From Cyanothece sp. BG0011 (GTDB lineage Bacteria; Cyanobacteriota; Cyanobacteriia; Cyanobacteriales; Microcystaceae): 64,000 bases of DNA. Shown in pieces: positions 28,172 to 36,786 of the stretch (position 1 is the first letter of the stretch; each line of letters begins with the position of its first letter). The notes under the pieces are model-generated. The model saw only the letters and a program-made list of their open reading frames with translations, was not told where the DNA came from and did no database searches. The stretch covers positions 33,095-97,094 of the forward strand of contig NZ_PRLH01000047.1 in assembly GCF_003013815.1 (NCBI RefSeq), in the 5' to 3' direction. Made by a program: the position numbers and the translations under genes.

Positions 28172-28522
28172 ATGGATAAGGTATTAAACCCAAAATCCCA
28201 TGCAGAAACCGCCTTTGTGCGTGACTTTTTGAGTTACCTCAGTTTGTCGGCACTTTGTATTGTTTTGGGGCTTTTTATTGGGGTTTTAGGCTATCATTGG
28301 ACCGCCGGACTCCCTTGGCTTGATGCCATGGTAGAAGCATCCATGATTCTCAGTGGCATGGGTCCGGTTAATCCTTTATTAACCAACGGGGCCAAATTAT
28401 TTGCTTCTCTTTATGCTCTATTTAGTGGGTTAGTCTTTGTGTTAGCCATGGGGGTGGTTTTATCCCCTCTAATTTATAGCTTAATGAAACAGTTACGACT
28501 CAATAAATGTCAAAAAGATTAG
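28172..28522 (+). CDS. Two-membrane-helix protein with pore-loop-like motif
   Basis: I place the start at ATG 28172, preceded by AGGAGG at 8 bp. A longer TTG reading from 28055 has no such site. The 116-residue protein has two hydrophobic helices (LSYLSLSALCIVLGLFIGVL and LFASLYALFSGLVFVLAMGV). Between them lies GLPWLDAMVEASMILSGMGP, an amphipathic helix followed by GMGPV. This order recalls a two-helix potassium-channel subunit, but the filter TVGYG is not there. Homologues are usually annotated as hypothetical. The channel idea is inference. Confidence 0.65.
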   Translation: MDKVLNPKSHAETAFVRDFLSYLSLSALCIVLGLFIGVLGYHWTAGLPWLDAMVEASMILSGMGPVNPLLTNGAKLFASLYALFSGLVFVLAMGVVLSPLIYSLMKQLRLNKCQKD

Positions 28523-28854
28523 ATTTTCAGTAACCCTTCATATCGGGTTTCGACTTGAGCAATTAATTCCCGTAAGTTGGGATCGTTTTCTAATATTTCC
28601 CAGACTTGAAAGATATAATCGTCAGAAACTTCCTCTAATTTACAGTTTCGTTGTGGTAGTAAAGATAAATATTTTTCTAATAAACGAGTCGTTCCTAATA
28701 ACCATTGTCCCTTCTCTTCATCTTCTATTTGGTCATACAATTTTTTGCCATTGTTTAAAGCGGTTTCAATTCGGGTTAATTTGGTTTTTTCTTGTTGAAT
28801 CATCCATTGCTGCATATCTTCAGGATATTCTTTAAATCTTTCTCTAATATTCAT
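28519..28854 (-). CDS. Small protein of unknown function
   Basis: This 111-residue, highly charged and probably all-helical protein starts MNIRERFKEYPEDMQQW. It is not recognised and has no signal or membrane segment. Its 3' end overlaps the converging two-helix membrane gene by 4 bp. The gene has ordinary AT-rich composition and an ATG with no strong ribosome site. Confidence 0.55.
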   Translation of the reverse strand: MNIRERFKEYPEDMQQWMIQQEKTKLTRIETALNNGKKLYDQIEDEEKGQWLLGTTRLLEKYLSLLPQRNCKLEEVSDDYIFQVWEILENDPNLRELIAQVETRYEGLLKI

Positions 28855-29362
28855 ACTTCAGGCAATCGTAATAACAAATTGAAAGTGTATCTCATAAGAG
28901 TGAGAAACGCTATATTTTTTCACTCTTGTGGTTTTATTAATTAATATTACTTATTTCAATTAAAAAATTTATTGTTTATTTTTATAGCAAAAAGTCCTTA
29001 ATATAACTTAACAAAAAATAATATTTGGCTGATTTTCCTCAAATTTGACCGAAAATCGGTTTGTAAAGTTACGTAAATTTTTCAAATGTGCTATCTTAAG
29101 ATAGAGTAGTCATACTTTGTGTAAAAATAGATTGAAATTCCTTAAAACCCTATATTTTCTGTACTTTTTACCTTCAAACTTTCAAAAATGACCTGAGCTA
29201 ACTCAATTAATACTTAAATACTATTCAATAAGATTTGTAAAATTTAATTGACACAAAGAAGAGTAAATAGTAGGGAGATAATTAATTAAAATTTCCTAAA
29301 AAACTTATCCTCAAGGAAAAAATACCGATTCAATAGAAGCAAGATTTAATTGAATTGGTTTT
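28855..29362. other. Gene-free stretch upstream of hypA
   Basis: AT-rich sequence between the divergent small gene and hypA holds no frame worth calling. The promoter of hypAB should lie here. I see no GTAN8TAC site and no convincing operator, only generic AT-rich -10-like boxes. Confidence 0.5.
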
Positions 29363-29707
29363 ATGCACGAACTGGGTATTACTCAAAATATTGTTGCTAT
29401 AGTCTCAGAACAAGCCAGAGGTGCATCGGTTAAGCGAGTGACCTTAGAAATAGGGAAACTGTCAGCAATTATGCCGGATGCCATTCGTTTCTGTTTTGAT
29501 CTGTGTTGTCAAGATACCCTTTTAGAAGGTGCAACCTTAGAAATTATTGAAACAGAAGGAAGAGGAAAATGTCGTCATTGTGGACAAGAAATGGAGTTAA
29601 CTCAACCCTTCGGACAATGCGATCGCTGCGATAGTTTTGACTTAGATATTATTAAAGGACAAGAATTACAAATTAAAGAAATGGAGGTAGAAGAATTATG
29701 TGTGTAA
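29363..29707 (+). CDS. hypA: Hydrogenase nickel incorporation protein HypA
   Basis: The 114-residue protein begins MHELGITQNIV, where Met1-His2-Glu3 form the nickel site. Two CxxC pairs near residues 73-92 (KCRHC and QCDRC) make the structural zinc site. HypA delivers nickel with HypB during NiFe-hydrogenase maturation. The gene overlaps hypB by 10 bp, so translation is coupled. Other hyp and hydrogenase genes are not in this window. Confidence 0.96.
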   Translation: MHELGITQNIVAIVSEQARGASVKRVTLEIGKLSAIMPDAIRFCFDLCCQDTLLEGATLEIIETEGRGKCRHCGQEMELTQPFGQCDRCDSFDLDIIKGQELQIKEMEVEELCV

Positions 29708-30540
29708 CTTGCGGTTGTTCTGAGGATAATGATGTTACTTTAACCAATGTAGCAACGGGGGAAACCCAAGCAATGAAGGGTCATCATACCCATACACTAG
29801 AAGATGGGACAGTTATTACTCATTCCCACGATCATCACTCTCATGATCACCCTCATGATCACGGCCCAGAAATCCATGCTAAAATGCACGGTACAACCAT
29901 AACCTTAGAAGAAAAGATTTTACAGAAAAATGACTTAATGGCTGCTCAAAATCGTGGCTATTTTAAAGGTCGTAATATTCTAGCATTAAATTTAGTGAGT
30001 TCTCCCGGTTCAGGAAAAACCACCCTTTTAACAAGGACCATTAATGACTTAAAAGATAACATTAAAATTAATGTGATTGAAGGGGATCAAGAAACGGCCA
30101 ATGATGCTCAAAAAATCAAAGAAACGGGTTGTAAAGTGGTACAAATTAACACAGGGACTGGTTGCCATCTAGAAGCATCGATGGTGGAAAAAGGCTATAC
30201 CGAATTAAACCCCGAACCCAATTCAATTTTAATGATTGAGAATGTGGGTAATTTAGTTTGTCCTGCTTTATTTGATCTCGGAGAAGCAGCCAAAGTGGCT
30301 ATCCTATCGGTGACGGAAGGAGAAGACAAACCCATCAAATACCCTCATATGTTCCGAGAAAGTAAAGTGATGATTTTAACTAAAATTGACTTACTGCCTT
30401 ACGTTCAATTTGATGTGAAAAAATGCCTTGAATATGCCCAACAAGTTAACCCTTCCTTAACGATCTTTCAAGTTTCATCGGTAACAGGAGAAGGGTTATC
30501 TTCTTGGTATGATTGGTTAAACAATGCTTCGGTGAAATAA
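29698..30540 (+). CDS. hypB: Hydrogenase nickel incorporation GTPase HypB
   Basis: The 280-residue protein opens MCVTCGCSED, giving the high-affinity CxxCGC nickel site. A His-rich stretch at residues 24-62 (THSHDHHSHDHPHDHG) may store nickel. The G domain has the P-loop SSPGSGKTTLL, then the Asp of VIEGDQETANDA, the nickel/zinc ligand region GTGCHLE, and TKIDLL for guanine. HypB hydrolyses GTP during nickel insertion into NiFe hydrogenase. It directly follows hypA. Confidence 0.97.
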   Translation: MCVTCGCSEDNDVTLTNVATGETQAMKGHHTHTLEDGTVITHSHDHHSHDHPHDHGPEIHAKMHGTTITLEEKILQKNDLMAAQNRGYFKGRNILALNLVSSPGSGKTTLLTRTINDLKDNIKINVIEGDQETANDAQKIKETGCKVVQINTGTGCHLEASMVEKGYTELNPEPNSILMIENVGNLVCPALFDLGEAAKVAILSVTEGEDKPIKYPHMFRESKVMILTKIDLLPYVQFDVKKCLEYAQQVNPSLTIFQVSSVTGEGLSSWYDWLNNASVK

Positions 30541-30550
30541 CTGAATTGAT

Positions 30551-31000
30551 CTACAAATTAAACTCCTGTAAAGCAGGATAAAAGTTACTATTTTCGTGAC
30601 TGGGACGACTTAATTTGATTAAAGCAAATCGTTGTAAGGGGGTCAATTGATTCCATTGTTCTAGGGTAATTTCTTTGTTAAATTCTGCTGCTTTTTCTTG
30701 AATTTCTACAGGAATCTGCTCATTATTTAACCAAGCTGGATGATCATCAATGGGTAAAGTTTTAGCGGGACTTCCTGTTTTTTCAGTGACTAAGGTTTGC
30801 AAAAAATCTCGATATAAGTTTGCTTCTTCGGGGGTTTCACAAGCCATGGTAACTAAGACTTGTTTTTCTGGGGAAGTGAATTGATTCCAGTGATTTAATT
30901 TCAGTTTGACCCCACAACTATCTAACTTGAGACGGACGATCATGGGAATACAATGTAAAGACTCGACAAATTCTTGTTCAAATTGAAAAAAATGATCCAT
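30551..31000 (-). CDS. narM: Nitrate reductase-associated protein NarM
   Basis: The 149-residue protein fits the NarM family: FQFEQEFVESLHCIPMIVRL at the start, KLDSCGVKLKLNHWNQF, and a closing QRFALIKLSRPSHENSNFYP. In cyanobacteria NarM is needed for active nitrate reductase, probably for maturation of the enzyme. The nitrate reductase gene is not adjacent. It converges on hypB across 10 bp. Confidence 0.85.
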   Translation of the reverse strand: MDHFFQFEQEFVESLHCIPMIVRLKLDSCGVKLKLNHWNQFTSPEKQVLVTMACETPEEANLYRDFLQTLVTEKTGSPAKTLPIDDHPAWLNNEQIPVEIQEKAAEFNKEITLEQWNQLTPLQRFALIKLSRPSHENSNFYPALQEFNL

Positions 31001-31095
31001 AGTATTTAATATTGACGAAGCAGTCAGAGGATAAGCGTTAAAAGAGAAGTCGCACTCAGGTTAAAATATAACTCGCTGATTATCAATATATTCCT

Positions 31096-32205
31096 GTGGC
31101 TAATTCTAACGTTTCTGATTCTCTTTTGCGTACTCCTTTATACGATCTCATTGTTCAACAGAAAGCGAGAATGACTGCGTTTTCGGGTTGGGAAATGCCG
31201 GTACAGTTTACGGGATTGAAAGTGGAACATCACGCTGTCAGGACTGAGGTGGGAATGTTTGATATTTCTCACATGGGTAAGTTTACGTTAGAGGGAGAGG
31301 GGTTAATCTCTGTGTTACAGTCTCTCGTTCCTTCTGACTTAAGCCGGTTAACCCCTGGTAAAGCCCAATATACCGTATTGTTAAACCCGGATGGGGGTAT
31401 TATTGACGACATTATTATTTACTGTCAAGGGGAAGACAAAGCGGTTATTATTGTCAATGCAGGGACGAAAGATAAAGATAAAAAATGGATATTATCGAAT
31501 TTAGGGACAAGCAGTCTTAATTTTACCGATTTATCTCAAGACAGAGTTTTATTAGCGATTCAAGGCCCCGAAACAGTAGAAAGATTACAGCCTTTGGTTG
31601 AGGGGGATCTCACGCAACTATCGTTCTTTGGCCATACCGAAACTAAAGTGTTAGGATACCCTGCCTTTGTGGCCCGGACTGGATACACCGGAGAAGATGG
31701 CTTTGAGGTGATGATCGATCCTGAAGGGGGAAAAGAGTTATGGCGATCGCTACTTGAAGTCGGGGTTACCCCTTGTGGGTTAGGGGCCAGAGATACCCTC
31801 CGCTTAGAAGCCGCCATGTCTTTATACGGGCAAGATATCGATGATCATACCACTCCTCTAGAAGCCGGCTTAAAATGGCTGGTGCATTTGGATCAAAAAG
31901 GTGAGTTTGTGGGGCGAGAGGTGTTAGAAAAACAAGCCGAAGAAGGGGTAAAACGGCGTTTAGTGGGGTTAGAAATGGAAGGACGACATATTGCCCGTCA
32001 TGGCTATCCGGTGGCTTCTGGGGGCAAAATTGTGGGGGAAGTCACCAGTGGAACCCTGGGCCCCACGGTAGGAAAAGCGATCGCCTTGGCTTATGTTCCT
32101 AGGGAGTTAAGCAAAATAGGAACCAGGGTTGAGGTGGAAATTAGAGGAAAACGCTACCCGGCTAAAGTGGTTAAAAAGCCTTTTTATAAGTCGGAAAATC
32201 GTTAA
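31096..32205 (+). CDS. gcvT: Glycine cleavage system T protein (aminomethyltransferase)
   Basis: The 369-residue protein starts at a GTG (MANSNVSDSLL). It shows the T-protein folate-site sequences SGWEMPVQF, RTEVGMFDISHMGKF, YTGEDGFEV and GLGARDTLRLEAAMSLYGQD. The C-terminal barrel follows (GEVTSGTLGPTVGKAIALAY). It takes the methylamine group from H-protein, releasing ammonia and forming methylene-tetrahydrofolate. No glycine riboswitch-like sequence is visible in the short leader. gcvH and gcvP are not nearby. Confidence 0.97.
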   Translation: MANSNVSDSLLRTPLYDLIVQQKARMTAFSGWEMPVQFTGLKVEHHAVRTEVGMFDISHMGKFTLEGEGLISVLQSLVPSDLSRLTPGKAQYTVLLNPDGGIIDDIIIYCQGEDKAVIIVNAGTKDKDKKWILSNLGTSSLNFTDLSQDRVLLAIQGPETVERLQPLVEGDLTQLSFFGHTETKVLGYPAFVARTGYTGEDGFEVMIDPEGGKELWRSLLEVGVTPCGLGARDTLRLEAAMSLYGQDIDDHTTPLEAGLKWLVHLDQKGEFVGREVLEKQAEEGVKRRLVGLEMEGRHIARHGYPVASGGKIVGEVTSGTLGPTVGKAIALAYVPRELSKIGTRVEVEIRGKRYPAKVVKKPFYKSENR

Positions 32206-32208
32206 TTT

Positions 32209-32240
32209 GGGGAACAGGGAATAGGGAACGGGGAACAGAA
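32209..32240. repeat. Purine-rich GGGAACAGGGAATAGGGAAC repeat
   Basis: Short tandem units of GGGAAC/GGGAAT lie just after the gcvT stop. The reverse complement of the same motif (CCCTGTTCCCCGTTCCCTA) is at 59237-59255, within another repeat element. It is a dispersed low-complexity repeat. Confidence 0.65.
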
Positions 32241-32338
32241 TGTTTTAGACAATTATCTAATATAAGTAAACTGACATCTTGCACGCCTTACAAAAAAACT
32301 TGATGACTTAAAAGCAGTTTAACTCACAATAAACTCCT

Positions 32339-32382
32339 ATTGCCTGTTGCCTGTTGCCTTTTGCCTGTTGCCTGTTGCCTCT
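32339..32382. repeat. Heptamer tandem repeat (TTGCCTG)n
   Basis: About six units of TTGCCTG, one of them altered to TTGCCTT, run head to tail between gcvT and the DUF2079 gene. Short tandemly repeated heptamers of this type are known in filamentous and unicellular cyanobacteria. The run is too short and regular to be a CRISPR array. Confidence 0.8.
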
Positions 32383-32418
32383 CTCAACTAGCTAGTGTTA
32401 TCGAAGGTGCAAGATATT

Positions 32419-33798
32419 ATGAAAATTCCCCGTAGATTATGGCTGATATTTGGAATTAGCAGTTTAATTTTATTTTTTTTTGCAAGTTTACGTCATTGGT
32501 TATTTCAGTCTAATGCGTTAGATTTAGGTTGGTTTGATCAATCCCTTTATTTAATTAGTCAAGGAAAACCCCCCATTGTTTCTTTTTCTGAGGATCATAT
32601 TTTGGGGGATCATGCTGCTTTTATTTTTTATCCGTTATCGTTATTTTATATTATATATCCTGATGTTCATTGGTTATTTTTAGTCCAAGCGATCGCTTTA
32701 TCGGTTTCTATTTTCCCTTTATATTTTTTAGCTAAACAAGCAGATTTAAAAGAAAATTTAGCGTTAACTATCGTTGGTGTTTATTTACTTTATCCTTTAA
32801 TTTTTAATGTTAATTTATTTGATTTCCATTCAGAAGTCATTGCTTTACCTGCTATCTTTTGGGCAGTGTTAGCAGCCAGATCAAAACAATTTTTACAGTT
32901 TATTAGTGCTATTGTTTTAATTTTAAGTTGTAAAGCGGTTTTATCCTTAACCGTTGCAGCCATGGCGGTGTGGTTATTATTATTTGAAAAAAGAAAAAAG
33001 TATGGATTTTTAGCATTATGTTTAGGGGTATTTTGGTTTATTATCACCACACAATTAATTATCCCTCAATTTAGTGGGGATGAAGTGGCAGCAGTGGGAC
33101 GTTATTCTTTTTTAGGGGACTCAGTAATAGAGATTATAATTAATTTAATTTTGCAACCGAATATTATATTAAGTCGCTTTTTTACTTTAGCCAATTTAGA
33201 ATATATTATCTTATTATTAATTCCTGTTATTTGGGGTTTATCCCCTCGTTATTTAACCCCTTTAGTCTCAGCAATTCCTGCATTAACTTTAAATTTATTA
33301 ACTGATTATCAACCTCAAAAAGATTTAGTACATCAATATGCTATTCCTATTTTACCCTTTTTATTATTGTCAGTCATAGCAACTTTAGCAGCCAATAAAG
33401 GGTTAATTCGTCAGCCTAAATATATAATAATCTGGTCATTGATTGCTTTTTTAGCCTTAGGTAAATATGGTTATTTTACCTCTCGATATTTAGAACAAAT
33501 CGATACTTTATCAGCCATGAGAGAAGGGGTAAACTTAGTTCCTGATGAGGTAAAAGTCTTAACCTCTCCTCAGATTTCACCTCATTTAACCCATCGTTCA
33601 GTGATTAAATTAGCCATTAAAGATCGAGAACCCATTGATGTAGAAAAGTTCGATTCTATTTTACTCAATACTCGTTATTCGGGATGGCCAAATTCACAAG
33701 ATACGGTTAACAATTTAGTCAATCAACTCAAAAACAATTCAAACTTTATTTTATCTTATAACAAAAATGGTGTATTTTTATTTAATTCAATTGATTAA
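32419..33798 (+). CDS. DUF2079 multi-spanning membrane protein
   Basis: From ATG at 32419 the protein has 459 residues (MKIPRRLWLIFGISSLIL). A GTG eight codons upstream also opens the frame, but those codons fall in the end of a repeat element (GGTGCAAGATATT). The family signature is the first loop, ALDLGWFDQSLYLISQGKPP, followed by LGDHAAFIFYPLSLFYIIYP. About nine to ten membrane helices follow. Members resemble GT-C glycosyltransferases, but the activity is unproven. No ribosome site is visible because the repeat abuts the start. It is the only gene inside a repeat-bounded unit. Confidence 0.85.
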   Translation: MKIPRRLWLIFGISSLILFFFASLRHWLFQSNALDLGWFDQSLYLISQGKPPIVSFSEDHILGDHAAFIFYPLSLFYIIYPDVHWLFLVQAIALSVSIFPLYFLAKQADLKENLALTIVGVYLLYPLIFNVNLFDFHSEVIALPAIFWAVLAARSKQFLQFISAIVLILSCKAVLSLTVAAMAVWLLLFEKRKKYGFLALCLGVFWFIITTQLIIPQFSGDEVAAVGRYSFLGDSVIEIIINLILQPNIILSRFFTLANLEYIILLLIPVIWGLSPRYLTPLVSAIPALTLNLLTDYQPQKDLVHQYAIPILPFLLLSVIATLAANKGLIRQPKYIIIWSLIAFLALGKYGYFTSRYLEQIDTLSAMREGVNLVPDEVKVLTSPQISPHLTHRSVIKLAIKDREPIDVEKFDSILLNTRYSGWPNSQDTVNNLVNQLKNNSNFILSYNKNGVFLFNSID

Positions 33799-34273
33799 CC
33801 CTGAAACTCATATTTTGTACCTTCGCTAACACCCCCCACACCCCCCACACCCCCCACACCCCCCACACCCCCACACCCCCCACACCCCCCACACCCCCCA
33901 CACCCCCCACACCCCCCTTTATAAGGGGGGCAGGGGGGGTAAGGGGCAGGGGGGGTAAGGGGCAGGGGGGGTAGGCAAGGGTTCTCCCCCTCACAAAAGG
34001 GGGAGTTAGAGGGGGTGACAAGAGTATTTGATTTTGATGGTAACTTATTCAGAATTAATTACCTTATCATAATTATTAAGTTTATTTATTTTGGTGCAAG
34101 ATGTCAGTTAAACAATTATATTCAAACAATAGCAACCCTAAATTTTCAATCAATCTTCTGATCAAGGGAAGATTATCTGAGTTTAGGATTGCTACATTAA
34201 GAAGCTTATTCATGTAATAATTTGATGCTTATTCCTGTAGATAAGTGGCTAAGAAACAACTGAAAAATAATCC
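33799..34273. other. Gene-free stretch with C-rich repeats
   Basis: The first 220 bp are dominated by C/G-rich repeats. The rest is AT-rich and holds the right-hand AACTGACATCTTGCAC-type inverted repeat at 34094-34109. The apparent minus-strand frame through the repeats is compositionally trivial. Confidence 0.7.
33829..34018. repeat. CACCCCCCA tandem array plus C-rich palindromes
   Basis: About ten units of ACACCCCCC run from 33829 to about 33918. They pass into a CCCCCCTTTATAAGGGGGG palindrome and then units of GGCAGGGGGGGTAAG. A second palindromic pair, CTCCCCCTC/AAAGGGGGAG, ends the block. The same palindrome type is inside the giant gene at 4455-4524 and at 59292-59308. Copy number may be unreliable in assembly. 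Confidence 0.8.
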
Positions 34274-34621
34274 CTAGAAAAAAGAATCTTCTACCATTAC
34301 CTCCATAGGAGTACCGGTTCCTGGTGGGGGATAAATTCTAATTTTTGCTGTATTACTTAAGGTTTGTAAACTCTCAGCAAATAAGGGAATCGATTGTAAA
34401 ACGTACCAATTTAAGCGATTATTAGGACAAATAACTACTAAAGTTAAACCCTTACTTCTAATGGTGACATCCCATCCACATTGCCTTAATAAATCTTGTG
34501 TCATCGGGTCACAATTATTATAAAAAATTTCTCCGGCTACTTCTTCTAATTCCCAAGAAAGTTCACGGTAACTCGCCTCAAAAGAAGGTAAATCATCAGG
34601 GGGTAAACAGGGTCTGGTCAT
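34274..34621 (-). CDS. Small protein of unknown function
   Basis: I choose ATG 34621 (MTRPCLPPDDLPSF, 115 residues). GAGAG lies about nine bases before it, and a GTG five codons upstream would overlap this site. The protein is soluble with a mixed fold: CDPMTQDLLRQCGWDVTIRS, then LTLVVICPNNRLNWYVLQSI and KIRIYPPPGTGTPMEV. Homologues seem confined to cyanobacteria as far as I can recall. It lies 74 bp after the DUF2949 gene on the same strand. Confidence 0.6.
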   Translation of the reverse strand: MTRPCLPPDDLPSFEASYRELSWELEEVAGEIFYNNCDPMTQDLLRQCGWDVTIRSKGLTLVVICPNNRLNWYVLQSIPLFAESLQTLSNTAKIRIYPPPGTGTPMEVMVEDSFF

Positions 34622-34695
34622 GATTAATTCTCTCACTAATGGGTCAAATAAATATCTTAACTAAGCATCGAAAAAAGCAAACCAACCAACAACTT

Positions 34696-34914
34696 TTAAT
34701 AACTTAATTCCACGTCGTTAATGTCTCGGTTATCTATCCAATCTAAGACTTCATCTAACTGATATAAATCAATAAATCCGTATTGCCAAAGTACCATCGG
34801 CAGAGAACCCATGGAAGTTTCAGTAAACTTAACAGCCATTTTCAAAGCATCAGCAGGAATGGCTAGTTTATGGCGTAAATATTCGAGAAGTGGCGTTTGT
34901 AAATCTTTGGTCAT
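34696..34914 (-). CDS. DUF2949 family protein
   Basis: The 72-residue protein matches the cyanobacterial DUF2949 pattern: LLEYLRHKLAIPADALKMAV, then SLPMVLWQYGFIDLYQLDEV and LDWID. No function is known. It precedes another small unknown gene in the same direction, so the two may be co-transcribed. The start is ATG 34914. Confidence 0.8.
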   Translation of the reverse strand: MTKDLQTPLLEYLRHKLAIPADALKMAVKFTETSMGSLPMVLWQYGFIDLYQLDEVLDWIDNRDINDVELSY

Positions 34915-35111
34915 GGTTTTTTCTCTTACGATTAATCATTTAGTCTTTTTTAATTTTCTAGTCTTGATTGTAGGTAAATAATTTTCTAAACACAGCCGGA
35001 AAAACACGGCAATACCTACGGATATAATTGAAGTATCCGTAGTTTCACTCAATCATCTTATGGTCTTAGTTAAACAAGTGTTGATTGAGGCTTTTTGCAG
35101 TTGTCTTAAAC

Positions 35112-36650
35112 TTACAAAGAAAGGCGTTTTAATAGGTGTAAATGCTGGTCTACTGAAGCGAAGGTATTAGCCAACATCATGCCACTGGCCGCCACTGCCG
35201 GTAAGCCTATCCCTGGAAAAGTAGAGTCACCACAACACCATAACCCATCTATGGGGGTGTTGGGGCCAGGAAACAAGGCTTTTCCGGCTTGGATAGCGGG
35301 CCCGTAAGAACCCCGATGACGACGTAAAAACCGTTCATGGGTTAAGGGGGTTCCTACTAAAGAAACGGAAATGCGATGGCGGATATCAGGGATAATACGT
35401 TCTAATGCTTGCCACATCACCTGACTTCTGCCTTCTTTTTGTTGCTGATAGGCGTTACTATTACGCTTTAAGTCAGACCAAAGATGATAAGGTTCGTTAC
35501 CGGGGGTATAAACATGGATGGTGTGTTTTCCGGGAGGGGCTAAACTGGGATCAAGTAGGGAGGGAATAGACACTAAAATGACGTTTTGTTCTGCTGTAAT
35601 GCCTTTTTCCCAGTCGTTGACCACAATATGATGACAAGGCAAGTCCGACGGTAAGTTATCACCCTCAATACCGAGATGAAGATGTAAAAAACTGTCACAG
35701 GGTGGTGTTTGTTGTTTTTGGGTTCGCCACTGTTGGGAAACTGCATCTAGGGGTAATAGCTTCAAGGTATCCCAAACCGACGCATTAGAAATAACGCCAC
35801 GAGTAGCGGTTAAAGTGTCACCGTTCCCTAGTTTGACCCCGATAGCTTGATTATTTTTCACTAAAATCTGCTCAACGTGGGCGTTTAACTGGAGTTTACC
35901 GCCATTTTTAGTTAAACCCCGAACCAAAGCATCCACTAAGGCCCCACTTCCCCCCACAGGATAATCTAACTTGACCCCTGGCCGATACCAGTCAGCAAAC
36001 ATAAAGGCCATTTCGGCGGCGCTGGTTCCGGTGGCCGGAAGTCCGGATAAGAGGAAGCAAAGCAAGTCTAACCAATGATGAATAAATGGATCATTAATCA
36101 CTTCATCAGCAATGGTACTGAAAGGCCCGGTTAGCTTTAAAACTTGTTTACTTTTCAACAGTAAACTGGGGGCAAACTTGCCGACGGTTAAGATAGCATT
36201 CCAGTCGAAACGAAGGGCCGCAGGGGGTAGGGCAACACTAGCTTTGGCTAAGGGTTTCATCACTTGTTGCAACTTACGCCATTCTTTAACGGCCTCGTTT
36301 CCCCGTAACTGTCGCAAAATATCGCAAAATTGATCGGCCCCGACGGAGGTGTTAAAGTTACCTTCGGGTAAGTAACAACCCCAGGTGTCGTAGTTAAGAC
36401 AGGGTAAAGGTTCCCCAATAGCGTCTAATACTTGTTTTAAGGGGTTGGGGGAAGGAGAATAGGAAAGACCAGAGTATAATGAGGGGCCAGAGTCAAAAAT
36501 AAAGCCATCCCGTTGAAAACTGTGGGCAGCCCCTCCTGGAATGGTATGACTTTCGCAAACAGTAACATCTAAGCCATAATGGGCTAATAAGGCCGCGCAA
36601 CTGAGTCCGCCAATACCACTACCAATAATAATAATTTCTGTATTAGACAT
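35112..36650 (-). CDS. CrtISO/phytoene desaturase-like FAD oxidoreductase
   Basis: The 512-residue protein begins with a dinucleotide-binding motif (IIIIGSGIGGLSCAALLA) and the FAD-contacting ESHTIPGGAAHSFQRDGF. Middle residues include YPVGGSGALVDALVRGL, and the end has CCGDSTFPGIGLPAVAASG, both typical of the carotenoid isomerase/desaturase (CrtH/CrtISO-like) family. The substrate is not defined; cyanobacteria hold several paralogues, and some members act on lipids or other polyenes. A 40-bp near copy of its start lies upstream beyond a repeat element. Confidence 0.85.
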   Translation of the reverse strand: MSNTEIIIIGSGIGGLSCAALLAHYGLDVTVCESHTIPGGAAHSFQRDGFIFDSGPSLYSGLSYSPSPNPLKQVLDAIGEPLPCLNYDTWGCYLPEGNFNTSVGADQFCDILRQLRGNEAVKEWRKLQQVMKPLAKASVALPPAALRFDWNAILTVGKFAPSLLLKSKQVLKLTGPFSTIADEVINDPFIHHWLDLLCFLLSGLPATGTSAAEMAFMFADWYRPGVKLDYPVGGSGALVDALVRGLTKNGGKLQLNAHVEQILVKNNQAIGVKLGNGDTLTATRGVISNASVWDTLKLLPLDAVSQQWRTQKQQTPPCDSFLHLHLGIEGDNLPSDLPCHHIVVNDWEKGITAEQNVILVSIPSLLDPSLAPPGKHTIHVYTPGNEPYHLWSDLKRNSNAYQQQKEGRSQVMWQALERIIPDIRHRISVSLVGTPLTHERFLRRHRGSYGPAIQAGKALFPGPNTPIDGLWCCGDSTFPGIGLPAVAASGMMLANTFASVDQHLHLLKRLSL

Positions 36651-36689
36651 GGTTAATCATAATAATTAATAATTTTACTTGTCGGGAAA

Positions 36690-36751
36690 AGGTGGGCAAT
36701 ATTGATTGTTCAGTATCCTCATCCTCTATATTAAAAATTTGCCCACCCTAC
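36690..36751. repeat. MITE-like inverted-repeat element, copy 2 (TGGGCA family)
   Basis: GGTGGGCAAT (36691-36700) pairs with ATTTGCCCACCCTAC (36737-36751). It lies between the CrtISO-like gene and its duplicated 5' fragment, and its right end meets the fragment directly after codon 11. Confidence 0.8.
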
Positions 36752-36786
36752 TAACTACCAATAACAATAATTTCGGCGTTAGACAT
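36751..36786 (-). pseudogene. Eleven-codon remnant of a CrtISO-like gene start
   Basis: ATG at 36786 reads MSNAEIIVIGS and then stops at TAG, where the repeat element begins. The intact gene reads MSNTEIIIIGSG. Over 40 bp including upstream bases (36754-36793 against 36618-36657) only four positions differ. It is a decayed or truncated duplicate. It could act as a short upstream frame but has no visible ribosome site. Confidence 0.75.

Larger units (their letters stand above)
32268..34109. repeat. 1.84-kb unit bounded by 16-bp perfect inverted repeats
   Basis: AACTGACATCTTGCAC (32268-32283) is matched exactly in reverse complement at 34094-34109. A shorter internal end, GTGCAAGAT, lies at 32407-32415 right before the DUF2079 gene. 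The same termini bound a roughly 200-bp element at 59154-59353. The left ends of both copies continue with CGCCTTACA. The unit carries one gene and no transposase, so it looks like a non-autonomous element with cargo, or two copies flanking a gene. Confidence 0.6.

Noticed and set aside
32339..32382. CRISPR-like repetition
   Set aside because: Units are 7 bp without spacers, so it is a short tandem repeat.
33782..34021. Minus-strand 79-codon frame rich in Gly-Val and Pro
   Set aside because: It is a translation of the CACCCCCCA tandem repeat and C-rich palindromes, with no domain or ribosome site.
32249..34121. ACAATTAT on both sides of the 16-bp inverted repeats as a target duplication
   Set aside because: The left copy is 11-13 bp from the repeat end and the right copy 2 bp away, so they do not flank the unit symmetrically.
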